A stretch of 64,000 bases of DNA from Chondrus crispus (Eukaryota; Rhodophyta; Florideophyceae; Gigartinales; Gigartinaceae). A model generated the notes under the pieces. That model was not told the origin of the DNA, ran no database searches, and saw only the letters and a list, made by a program, of their open reading frames with translations. Position numbers and translations under genes: made by a program. Positions 30,112-41,000 of this stretch are shown here, piece after piece (positions within the stretch are counted from its first letter, which is position 1; each line of letters starts with the position of its first letter). The DNA is taken from contig NW_005178873.1 in NCBI RefSeq assembly GCF_000350225.1, forward strand, positions 434,884 to 498,883, in the 5' to 3' direction.

Positions 30112-32041
30112 TATATCTGGGAACGAATACCGTGCTTAATCTGTCTTCACACGTCATGGATGACTTGATTCTGACGAATTCATTCCTGTGGCATGCGCAT
30201 GAATTTGTCGAGGCATTGATATAAAATCACTGCCCAAATGATGGCATCAGCCGCAATTGCACCGGTTCAGGGAGTCACAAAAAGCTCCACGAGTACTCTG
30301 TATTTGGTACGTGGCGGGACGGTGAGATATGAGACGTGCTAGGAGAACTTGAATGGTCAAAGCCCTTGTGCTTACGTTGAAATTTGGAACGGAGAGGGCT
30401 GCATGGATTTTTGGCCCACGCACAACTTTATTTCGAAGGGGTTTTTTAATGTTCACAATTTTGAGAAAATATATTTTTGTCCTTGCATTTCGAATCATTG
30501 GACGGGTCACAAAATATGTCTTTGAACGGCAGATACGTACCGGGGCTCCTCTGCGACTCTTTCCATTCCTGAGATCAAAACTTAGATGCAAGGGCCATTT
30601 TTCAGACACATTAATTCTTTCGCTTATCCGACAGCCAAATGAAGTACTTACATACAGATGGACGTTTGCTGCCGATCTCTTCCCTTTCCACTTCATCTCC
30701 CTCGAAATTATAATGGATCGAAAGGGACACCACAAGTTACGTTTCCTCCGCATATACTACCAATGCCTTTCTACGGTCGAATGCTCTTTTGCCAGAAGCG
30801 CAGCTCCAATGAACAAAAAACATGACAATCAAAAATTCAGAGAACGAGCAAATATTCGGGACATATCTTGGAATCGTTTCCGATCGTAACCATGATTTCA
30901 CCAGTGCACTAGTAGTTCATCATTCACACTCAAAACTATTGGATTTTGGTATACTTCCAAAATATGCTATTTCCCAAGCACCACGCACTCCTGGATCCCA
31001 CTCTCACAGTACTGCATTGTATCACTTGCACCCTGAATGACGAAGAGATCACAGTGGCTCGGTGCATCTTTTATTCCAGAGACCCACCCGTGAAAAGATA
31101 CGCACAAACGGCGAAGAAGATTACCCCTTCAACATACCTGAAGATCCCTGCAGAGAGCCAGCCAGATCTCCACATGAATGCTTCACACATTAAGTATGCA
31201 GTAATACTCAAATGAAAAATGAAAAGTATCAAGGAGAGGCATTTCAATTAATTGACGGCGCACTTTCGAGGTAACACGTGGTTCGTTTGGACTTGCACGA
31301 TAACAGAATGCAACGCGTTGCGCTTAACGCGCGCGTTTCAATCGCCGTTTGCAAAGCTTGAGAACAGGTTCCAAGAACAATCCTGTCATCCTGTGCAACC
31401 TTACGAACTCAGTCCTGTGTACAAATAGATACTCTCAGTAACGTGTCATAATCAGTTCAAGAATCTTTGCAGACAGGATTGTGTGGAAGCGACCCGCCTC
31501 CTCTGAAAGGGCTTCTGGTGTATTTGGAACCCTGAATCATTCTGATTTTCCCTCGCGCAGACCATACGAGACGGGTTGTTCAACCCAATAAATCCGTGCA
31601 TCAAAATCTTTGATCGCAATGCGTCTCTTAGGGTTCTGACGGAAGTACTATTGTGCAATGCCCGTCATGATTTCCATGATGATGCTTGGGAGAACTGCGA
31701 AACGAAACCCGGCATTCATATCGAAATCTTCATCCAGTATGGCAGAACAGGTAGATATGTGACGCGTGGGCGTGACAGTTAGGTGCAGTGGACTTCGCAC
31801 ACCCCTACGGCCTCATGCGAGTATGCTGAAGATATTTTGTAGTTTAAAGTCACCAACAATGTTCTTGAGAGCACAGAAGGTCTTCATGCCGTCAAAATAG
31901 AAAAACAGGGCTGTTTGGAATTATTTCTCTCTAACTCGTCGCCGGCTGCAAGGTGCCCCTCTCATACCTCAGCTGATGTTTTGAACGATGCACGACTCTT
32001 CGAATGCTCATCGTCCACCGTTCTGAAAATGTGTAGGACTT
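30112..32041. other. Non-C2 part of the 3037-bp unit, no gene recognised
   Basis: This describes copy 1; the same sequence recurs at +3037 and partly at +6072. Overlapping open frames of 168 codons (-) and 178 codons (+) lie at 30247-30889. Neither shows a domain, and they are antisense to each other. Shorter frames at 30946-31215 (+) and 31452-31782 (both strands) are also unconvincing. A short hairpin (cgcgtt-gcgctt-aacgcg) lies near 31315. A spliced gene could be hidden here, but I could not assemble one. Confidence 0.45.
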
Positions 32042-32971
32042 TTACCGGCAGTGGCATTTGATATAGCATGATTCAATGCTCTTTCTCGTGCACTTGACCT
32101 TCTTTGATTTTGATTGCTTGGTGCAAATCTCTTCAAGCGTCGAACAAGGCTTTCTGCCACACAACTCACTACATCGCGAAGTTTCGCAATTGAACGTAAC
32201 CGATTTTTCAAAATCTGGTTTGAGTGTTGCGTTACAGATCTTTGACTCAATCTTGAGATAACAATCCGATATTGCATTGCCTAAGGTGTCTAGAACTGGA
32301 AGTTTATGGCATTCCTTTGCGGACTTCGACATGAGTACCTCGAAGCTGAGATATGATCGGCCCAGGAGGTGATCCCTCTGAGGCGTATCCGATTTCCACG
32401 AGCTCCGGGAAGACGTGTCGCTGGTTTTGTCCTCGTGGTATATCCAAAAGTTCAACCGAGACGGACAGTACGATATTTGTTTGCCGCTTTTAAGCAGTTT
32501 CCGACCCCATTTTCCATGTGCGAGCAATCCCAGAGGAATGTCTTGAAAATCTTCTTGCCATAGTACCCTTCTTGTTTTTCTGTACGTTTTCGTGTGTGCA
32601 ATGACATCTGTGCTTCCATCGTCTTCGTCAAGAGTAACGATTATGAACGGGTTTGGTGTGCAGTCGCCACCATTGATTCCGCATCGAGACACTAATTTTT
32701 CCAGGTTTTGCTGAGCATCAATCAAGTGACTCGTAGTTTTGACGAACCCGTTCTCAATGTTGCCTTTTTCAAGGTCCGAAGTCGAGGAAAAATCTTCAGT
32801 GGCGTCTGCCACTATGTCTCTGGTCTTCTCCACGAATGTCTTCGCTGAGTTAATCGCTGCGGCAATTTCACAAACCGTTTCTGTGTCTAGTTCACTTTTC
32901 GGTTCTAGCGCCGGGAGCTCATGGCATGAGTCGATACTCAGTGTCAAGGTTGTTTGCTGTCCAAATTTCAT
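32042..32971 (-). CDS. C2-domain protein, copy 2 (intact)
   Basis: A 309-residue protein. I chose the ATG at 32971 because the open frame upstream starts with GTG and the C2 fold begins right after it (MKFGQQTTLTLSIDSCHELPALE). After the first strand there is an insertion of about 100 residues (rich in Glu, Ser and Thr), then PNPFIIVTLDEDDGSTDVIAHTK, the usual DPYV-type strand, and RVLWQEDF, the counterpart of the NPVWNE motif. LNFWIYHED and HLLGRSYLSFEVL complete the later strands. The C-terminal 60 residues are Cys- and Lys-rich (CETSRCSELCGRKPC), possibly a small disulfide or metal-binding tail. C2 domains bind membranes or proteins; the Asp ligands for calcium are only partly present. Its function is unknown. 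Confidence 0.6.
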   Translation of the reverse strand: MKFGQQTTLTLSIDSCHELPALEPKSELDTETVCEIAAAINSAKTFVEKTRDIVADATEDFSSTSDLEKGNIENGFVKTTSHLIDAQQNLEKLVSRCGINGGDCTPNPFIIVTLDEDDGSTDVIAHTKTYRKTRRVLWQEDFQDIPLGLLAHGKWGRKLLKSGKQISYCPSRLNFWIYHEDKTSDTSSRSSWKSDTPQRDHLLGRSYLSFEVLMSKSAKECHKLPVLDTLGNAISDCYLKIESKICNATLKPDFEKSVTFNCETSRCSELCGRKPCSTLEEICTKQSKSKKVKCTRKSIESCYIKCHCR

Positions 32972-35078
32972 CCTGCGTCTGGTCTGGCAGGTGCTGGCGA
33001 AGCAAGTAGTAATGTAATGTTGAGTCGTCTTGAGCAATTGAAACCCCTTCTCAGTCGCACTTCCGCAAAATCTGAGAGATTGTTCGATGCAGATGAGTAG
33101 AAGAGTCCCACGGAGATTTCTCAATATCCGCCTTCGCCCAATGAACACTATATCTGGGAACGAATACCGTGCTTAATCTGTCTTCACACGTCATGGATGA
33201 CTTGATTCTGACGAATTCATTCCTGTGGCATGCGCATGAATTTGTCGAGGCATTGATATAAAATCACTGCCCAAATGATGGCATCAGCCGCAATTGCACC
33301 GGTTCAGGGAGTCACAAAAAGCTCCACGAGTACTCTGTATTTGGTACGTGGCGGGACGGTGAGATATGAGACGTGCTAGGAGAACTTGAATGGTCAAAGC
33401 CCTTGTGCTTACGTTGAAATTTGGAACGGAGAGGGCTGCATGGATTTTTGGCCCACGCACAACTTTATTTCGAAGGGTTTTTTTAATGTTCACAATTTTG
33501 AGAAAATATATTTTTGTCCTTGCATTTCGAATCATTGGACGGGTCACAAAATATGTCTTTGAACGGCAGATACGTACCGGGGCTCCTCTGCGACTCTTTC
33601 CATTCCTGAGATCAAAACTTAGATGCAAGGGCCATTTTTCAGACACATTAATTCTTTCGCTTATCCGACAGCCAAATGAAGTACTTACATACAGATGGAC
33701 GTTTGCTGCCGATCTCTTCCCTTTCCACTTCATCTCCCTCGAAATTATAATGGATCGAAAGGGACACCACAAGTTACGTTTCCTCCGCATATACTACCAA
33801 TGCCTTTCTACGGTCGAATGCTCTTTTGCCAGAAGCGCAGCTCCAATGAACAAAAAACATGACAATCAAAAATTCAGAGAACGAGCAAATATTCGGGACA
33901 TATCTTGGAATCGTTTCCGATCGTAACCATGATTTCACCAGTGCACTAGTAGTTCATCATTCACACTCAAAACTATTGGATTTTGGTATACTTCCAAAAT
34001 ATGCTATTTCCCAAGCACCACGCACTCCTGGATCCCACTCTCACAGTACTGCATTGTATCACTTGCACCCTGAATGACGAAGAGATCACAGTGGCTCGGT
34101 GCATCTTTTATTCCAGAGACCCACCCGTGAAAAGATACGCACAAACGGCGAAGAAGATTACCCCTTCAACATACCTGAAGATCCCTGCAGAGAGCCAGCC
34201 AGATCTCCACATGAATGCTTCACACATTAAGTATGCAGTAATACTCAAATGAAAAATGAAAAGTATCAAGGAGAGGCATTTCAATTAATTGACGGCGCAC
34301 TTTCGAGGTAACACGTGGTTCGTTTGGACTTGCACGATAACAGAATGCAACGCGTTGCGCTTAACGCGCGCGTTTCAATCGCCGTTTGCAAAGCTTGAGA
34401 ACAGGTTCCAAGAACAATCCTGTCATCCTGTGCAACCTTACGAACTCAGTCCTGTGTACAAATAGATACTCTCAGTAACGTGTCATAATCAGTTCAAGAA
34501 TCTTTGCAGACAGGATTGTGTGGAAGCGACCCGCCTCCTCTGAAAGGGCTTCTGGTGTATTTGGAACCCTGAATCATTCTGATTTTCCCTCGCGCAGACC
34601 ATACGAGACGGGTTGTTCAACCCAATAAATCCGTGCATCAAAATCTTTGATCGCAATGCGTCTCTTAGGGTTCTGACGGAAGTACTATTGTGCAATGCCC
34701 GTCATGATTTCCATGATGATGCTTGGGAGAACTGCGAAACGAAACCCGGCATTCATATCGAAATCTTCATCCAGTATGGCAGAACAGGTAGATATGTGAC
34801 GCGTGGGCGTGACAGTTAGGTGCAGTGGACTTCGCACACCCCTACGGCCTCATGCGAGTATGCTGAAGATATTTTGTAGTTTAAAGTCACCAACAATGTT
34901 CTTGAGAGCACAGAAGGTCTTCATGCCGTCAAAATAGAAAAACAGGGCTGTTTGGAATTATTTCTCTCCAACTCGTCGCCGGCTGCAAGGTGCCCCTCTC
35001 ATACCTCAGCTGATGTTTTGAACGATGCACGACTCTTCGAATGCTCATCGTCCACCGTTCTGAAAATGTGTAGGACTT

Positions 35079-36006
35079 TTACCGGCAGTGGCATTTGATA
35101 TAGCATGATTCAATGCTCTTTCTCGTGCACTTGACCTTCTTTGATTTTGATTGCTTGGTGCAAATCTCTTCAAGCGTCGAACAAGGCTTTCTGCCACACA
35201 ACTCACTACATCGCGAAGTTTCGCAATTGAACGTAACCGATTTTTCAAAATCTGGTTTGAGTGTTGCGTTACAGATCTTTGACTCAATCTTGAGATAACA
35301 ATCCGATATTGCATTGCCTAAGGTGTCTAGAACTGGAAGTTTATGGCATTCCTTTGCGGACTTCGACATGAGTACCTCGAAGCTGAGATATGATCGGCCC
35401 AGGAGGTGATCCCTCTGAGGCGTATCCGATTTCCACGAGCTCCGGGAAGACGTGTCGCTGGTTTTGTCCTCGTGGTATATCCAAAAGTTCAACCGAGACG
35501 GACAGTACGATATTTGTTTGCCGCTTTTAAGCAGTTTCCGACCCCATTTTCCATGTGCGAGCAATCCCAGAGGAATGTCTTGAAAATCTTCTTGCCATAG
35601 TACCCTTCTTGTTTTTCTGTACGTTTTCGTGTGTGCAATGACATCTGTGCTTCCATCGTCTTCGTCAAGAGTAACGATTATGAACGGGTTTGGTGTGCAG
35701 TCGCCACCATTGATTCCGCATCGAGACACTAATTTTTCCAGGTTTTGCTGAGCATCAATCAAGTGACTCGTAGTTTTGACGAACCCGTTCTCAATGTTCT
35801 TTTTCAAGGTCCGAAGTCGAGGAAAAATCTTCAGTGGCGTCTGCCACTATGTCTCTGGTCTTCTCCACGAATGTCTTCGCTGAGTTAATCGCTGCGGCAA
35901 TTTCACAAACCGTTTCTGTGTCTAGTTCACTTTTCGGTTCTAGCGCCGGGAGCTCATGGCATGAGTCGATACTCAGTGTCAAGGTTGTTTGCTGTCCAAA
36001 TTTCAT
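35079..36006 (-). pseudogene. C2-domain gene, copy 3, frameshifted
   Basis: This is the same gene as 32042-32971. A 2-nt deletion near 35798 (gttgcctttttc in copy 2 against gttctttttc here) breaks the frame about 70 codons after the start, before the second C2 strand. The upstream and downstream halves remain otherwise identical to copy 2. The break is recent, or it could be an assembly error at a homopolymer. Confidence 0.75.
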
Positions 36007-36851
36007 CCTGCGTCTGGTCTGGCAGGTGCTGGCGAAGCAAGTAGTAATGTAATGTTGAGTCGTCTTGAGCAATTGAAACCCCTTCTCAGTCGCACTTCCG
36101 CAAAATCTGAGAGATTGTTCGATGCAGATGAGTAGAAGAGTCCCACGGAGATTTCTCAATATCCGCCTTCGCCCAATGAACACTATATCTGGGAACGAAT
36201 ACCGTGCTTAATCTGTCTTCACACGTCATGGATGACTTGATTCTGACGAATTCATTCCTGTGGCATGCGCATGAATTTGTCGAGGCATTGATATAAAATC
36301 ACTGCCCAAATGATGGCATCAGCCGCAATTGCACCGGTTCAGGGAGTCACAAAAAGCTCCACGAGTACTCTGTATTTGGTACGTGGCGGGACGGTGAGAT
36401 ATGAGACGTGCTAGGAGAACTTGAATGGTCAAAGCCCTTGTGCTTACGTTGAAATTTGGAACGGAGAGGGCTGCATGGATTTTTGGCCCACGCACAACTT
36501 TATTTCGAAGGGTTTTTTTAATGTTCACAATTTTGAGAAAATATATTTTTGTCCTTGCATTTCGAATCATTGGACGGGTCACAAAATATGTCTTTGAACG
36601 GCAGATACGTACCGGGGCTCCTCTGCGACTCTTTCCATTCCTGAGATCAAAACTTAGATGCAAGGGCCATTTTTCAGACACATTAATTCTTTCGCTTATC
36701 CGACAGCCAAATGAAGTACTTACATACAGATGGACGTTTGCTGCCGATCTCTTCCCTTTCCACTTCATCTCCCTCGAAATTATAATGGATCGAAAGGGAC
36801 ACCACAAGTTACGTTTCCTCCGCATATACTACCAATGCCTTTCTACTGTCG

Positions 36852-37010
36852 ATACACAGTTTCTCTCCAGTCTGCTCACATACACTGAATTGCGATAATC
36901 AAAGCCCCTGTTCTCTCTCCGAAGTACATCGAAGGCTCCATTAGGGAGTTTTTTATGGAGGCTTCCTGCCAGTCAAAAAATGAAAGGGTACTTACAGTCT
37001 TCGTTCTCAG
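36852..37010. other. Right junction of the tandem array
   Basis: The unit sequence ends at ctttctac, where copy 2 continues ggtcgaatgctc and this copy continues tgtcgatacacag. No gene is seen in the 160 bp that follow. Confidence 0.7.
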
Positions 37011-38003
37011 CTAAAGTACCTCCCAAAGTCGCAAAGCGGAGTCTTCAGCCAGCGCAGCCCCGTTGATCTTCCTACCCTTCGCCACTAGGGCAAGTAAATC
37101 TGATTGAACACCGAGGCGTATACATTGAGATACATCGTGAAAAGAATCCAACAAAACTAGTGATTCTTGCAGACCCTGATATGGAGACTGTGTTTCACAA
37201 AAGTTTGGTTCAAATGTAGCACGAGGACAACGTGACCGAATTACCGTAGCAATCTTGGCAAAATCGGACAGGCTGCAGTTCGCATCAACACGAAGCAGAG
37301 ACGTAAAGCACATGCCAACAAAACGCCCATTGCGTCTCTTAACATCAGAAATAGCAGATCGTGCGCGCGGGAATGAAAGAGGTTTATGACATCGATGGAC
37401 CATTTTGTGTCTCAAGTTGCTGAAAATACGTTCAGCAATGCGGTTGCTTTCACTTTCATTCCCAATTATTCGAGAGTAAATTGCGCTCTGCGCACTCACA
37501 AGGCTCTGTAACTCGTCCACTTTAAGTTCCAAATTGGCAATTCTGGCACCAGTGTGCTGTATTGGGCATCTACATCCTCGGGATTGTTGGGAGGTGTCAT
37601 GAATCACATGGAAGGACGATTCGTTCGTATTGGGTGTAAAGTCGGGATCCGAGAGGGAAACTTCCTCGACTGTTTCGGAGACGGATTCGCAATCGCTCTC
37701 CGACGCCAGTGGCTTCTTTTGGCGGCTCCGCCATGCCTGACGGGCCATGTTCTCACACCCTTTGCCTATATGTGACAGCTTGCGTCCCATGAAACGAGCG
37801 CGCATTTTTGTTTCAACAATTCCGTGTCCCTCTTCGTAACATAAATGGCATAAAACAGCGCCGTTGACAAGCTCAATATTCGTGACTCGAGCTTTCCACC
37901 ATATCGCTTTCGATATCTTCTGACCTTTTCTGCGCCCTTTCCCGATACAAAAGTCGAGCAACCATTTAACCTGAATTTCTTCTCCGGTACTTACGGGTTT
38001 CAT
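37011..38003 (-). CDS. Unrecognised protein with Tudor-like N-terminal strand motif and coiled coil
   Basis: A 330-residue open frame from the ATG at 38003 (MKPVSTGEEIQVKWLLDFC); the frame extends 49 codons further upstream without better support. The N-terminal part contains IWWKARVTNIELVNGAVLCHLCYEEGHG, a pattern reminiscent of Tudor/PWWP-like barrels (WWKARV ... CYEE), but this is only a resemblance. The middle is acidic and Ser-rich (SESDCESVSETVEEVSLSD). A short coiled coil follows (NLELKVDELQSLVSAQSAIYSRI). The C-terminal 140 residues look folded (a mixed pattern with LSDFAKIATVIRSRCP) but match nothing I know. It sits alone at the edge of a gene-poor region, so it may belong to a mobile or lineage-specific family. 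Confidence 0.5.
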   Translation of the reverse strand: MKPVSTGEEIQVKWLLDFCIGKGRRKGQKISKAIWWKARVTNIELVNGAVLCHLCYEEGHGIVETKMRARFMGRKLSHIGKGCENMARQAWRSRQKKPLASESDCESVSETVEEVSLSDPDFTPNTNESSFHVIHDTSQQSRGCRCPIQHTGARIANLELKVDELQSLVSAQSAIYSRIIGNESESNRIAERIFSNLRHKMVHRCHKPLSFPRARSAISDVKRRNGRFVGMCFTSLLRVDANCSLSDFAKIATVIRSRCPRATFEPNFCETQSPYQGLQESLVLLDSFHDVSQCIRLGVQSDLLALVAKGRKINGAALAEDSALRLWEVL

Positions 38004-41000
38004 GATTGCAACCAGGCGGAGATGGAACAGGTAAACAGTGAGATGTCGCAAGGCACTGTATTCCATGCAGTAGAGCGATGCGATCAGGCGCAGTAAGCCC
38101 GGAGGGCCAATATTCAACTTCAGGAAGCCCTGACGGAGGCTGAAACCCAATAAAAGTAGTACTGGTGCTTAAGGCCTGGCGAGAAGATCACGATGTGCCC
38201 TTTCTATGGTTGGATTTAAGTTTAGATATAATTGAGTTGGGAAAATCAGAAGTATTCCCGTATGCATTCTCCTGCCCGCGGGCATGCATTGTCATTGTTG
38301 TGATGGCATAGCGCTTCCAGAACGAAAAATTAAAATGCAGTCACGATCACTGCTGCAGAACGCTGCGGCAATGAGTTGTCATTGTACTTTACAAATGATG
38401 CGTGCAAGAGAACGATGCTCTCCATCTCATTTTTAGAACACAAGAGCGCTGCCCAGCAATGAATAGTTAGATTGAGGTTAACAGAGCTCGTTTCTGGATG
38501 AATATTTTCTCTCAAAATATGCGCTCAATAAAATGCCTGCTCCGGAATAATAATATTTATTGATTTCGGAGTAAGTGACCCGTAGTGCTCCAAATCGAAG
38601 CCAGATCCCTGTTTCTGAACTTCCAGGAATGCGGTCATCTGCTCAATCCGTGTCAACATGCAACCAGTTTATCTTGATTCGCTGCATATGAGCATAGTGT
38701 ATAACGATTATTCCCTTGCATAGTTAACAGAACGCGCTTGAGACACGTCCAGGGCGTGTCTTTTGGATCATACGAGTACCGCAGAGGATTGATACGCAAA
38801 AATTGGACTGTTCGGGCGAGTTCCAGAAGAAATGAGTATCAGACAACCCCGTAATTCTTGATAATCTGTACAGTCCACCGGTAGCCATTCAACCTCATAC
38901 ATATCCCTGAGCGGCTCTCAGTACCTAAAAGCCCGAACAGGGTTGGATTTTAACACTGTCAACCCCTGTTGCAATGAGAGATGTAATGTTCCTGAGACAA
39001 ACACGTGCTCTCAGCGTCTCGTCCAAACAGATCTCCCCAAAAGACTGAAGTTATCACAAATCCATGACGTCCATATGCCTAGCGATTTATTGCTTCGACT
39101 ATTGAGCTCCATTATTTCTCAGACTATGTAGTCAAAATAATCTGAGAGCAACTTCTCAAAATTCGTTGCCTGCATTACTGACTCTCAGTGGCCATGCCAA
39201 AGCCTTGAGACCTGCCTAAGACCGTGACACCCTGTTGAAAGCTTGCGTAGGTTATCTGGCTTACAAATCGAAAGCCCTTCCGGAAATATGAAGGACAAAT
39301 CGCTTTCAATATCGCATGTGGACGGATGGATGGAGGAAGGCAGCCTTGATACGCATTTGATCAATACCGTACCATCTGTTGAATGCAACTGCGGGACAAA
39401 TGCGAATTGTTGTAAAGTATGGCACTGGTGAGAAAGTGTGATCTAGGTTTCCTCGGACAAAAAGCGAACTAAAGTTTTTACTTGTGTCTCAGTACACCTC
39501 CGATTTTATCATACTTGCGCGTAAACGCAAATCACGTTGAAGAAGGACTCACCCGTCTGCAGCAGCACCAAAAGCCTACATTTCGTGCTGCATCAACGAC
39601 TTGAACTCCAAATCAATGGCAGCTCTGCACTCTTCAGAGTTGTTCTGCGATAGAGCTTTTCGGACCGTCAAAGGATCCGAAATCCAATGTTCGATCGCCG
39701 AGAACCTTTTTGCAACATTGGTTGAACCAAGAGTGTCTAAGGACGGCCTACGTCCTACAAGAGCTCTTTAGAGTAATGTCATCACTATATTCATTTCATG
39801 GCCAATCGGACAAAAGAATTGATGCCGATGAGGTGGTACAAAGGTTTTGCGGACATTATTTACACGTTTTCATATCGGTGTCCTTGAAACTGCATAGCAA
39901 CTCCGTGCGCTATAAAAACTTCTACCGCGCAAAGTTGATGCAGTAACCATGAGCACAAACGTCCAACTAAGAAATGAGATTGAGCTGCAGCTGACTGCTG
40001 TACAGTGTCTCGTGAAAGACTATGAAACGTCCTTATTGCTCTCGGCGACCACCAACAGATCTACGTAGAGAAAGATTGGAAGCAAAGAACCTGTTTCTAT
40101 CTCTAAGGTTATTCCTCAATGAGTGATTGGCCTACAGTAACGGATCCATTCCCTAGAAGACCCATGTGTTTTGAGGCCCCTGTTTCCAGCAGATGGCATA
40201 ATTATCATCATGGAATCCCAAACATTCAATCATATCCACAGGGCTGCTCATCAGTACGGAGCATGACGGGCATTCGGTCACCATGTCATCCCATCCAATC
40301 CGCAAGGCGTAGTCTCCAATTTTCAGCTCCAATACTCTTAGGAAGGATTCTTGACAGTGTCACGCGTCATCAATGTCTTGCTGATTCATAGGTTCATCAT
40401 GAAATGCCAGCAAAAGTCGGGCGTGCAGCGGTCTTCCAATTTCAGTCTTCAGGCGATTTCCCGCATCATTAGCAATGGGAAAATTCCTGAGGGCCTTTTC
40501 ATCCACTCTAAGAAAGTTTCGCGAAGAGTGGCCAATCTTGCCGCACTCGAATTACCGAAGTTTCTCCACTTTAGTGTGATAGTTTCTCTTTCCGACAGGT
40601 AGAGTAGTTAAACTTTCTGTTGCATCCAAAGCCTGACCGTTATCTCAAGAACGAGATTCCTTCGAGCCCCGGGACCTAAGGAGCTGTTCCTTGTACTCCT
40701 GCAGTGGAATGGTTGTCGCTGTTTGCCAATCCAAGATTCTCCTAAATTGGTTGCAATAGAACAATGAAGTCTCCGAACGATTAATTGTGATTACCAACGA
40801 AAGAGACAAGAACCATAGCCACATGCAAGTCCTCTCCAATGTCACTCTTTCAAGCCGCAAAGTGGTTGAAAATCTCTCCAAAAGAATATATGTAGTGTTG
40901 CATGGGCGGCCCAAAGTATATCATGCGGGAAAGCTTGGACTGCAGCTAGACCTTGCTTGCAGCGTGTTCAGAGTATACACGCTGCTGAAACGATGGGGGT

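Larger units (their letters stand above)
29575..36851. repeat. Tandem array of a 3037-bp unit, about 2.4 copies
   Basis: Copy 1 is 29575-32611, copy 2 is 32612-35648 and copy 3 is 35649-about 36851 (partial). By eye the copies are almost identical. The differences I found are G/T at 30441 versus 33478, T/C at 31932 versus 34969, and a 2-nt deletion near 35798 in copy 3. The left edge falls in the middle of the C2 gene and the right edge falls in another part of the unit, so the array was probably made by unequal exchange or duplication of a larger segment and cut on both sides. Confidence 0.95.

Noticed and set aside
30247..30889. Two mutually antisense frames (168 and 178 codons) in the tandem unit
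   Set aside because: Neither shows a domain, a start context or composition of a real protein. Conservation between copies is not evidence here because the copies are nearly identical throughout.
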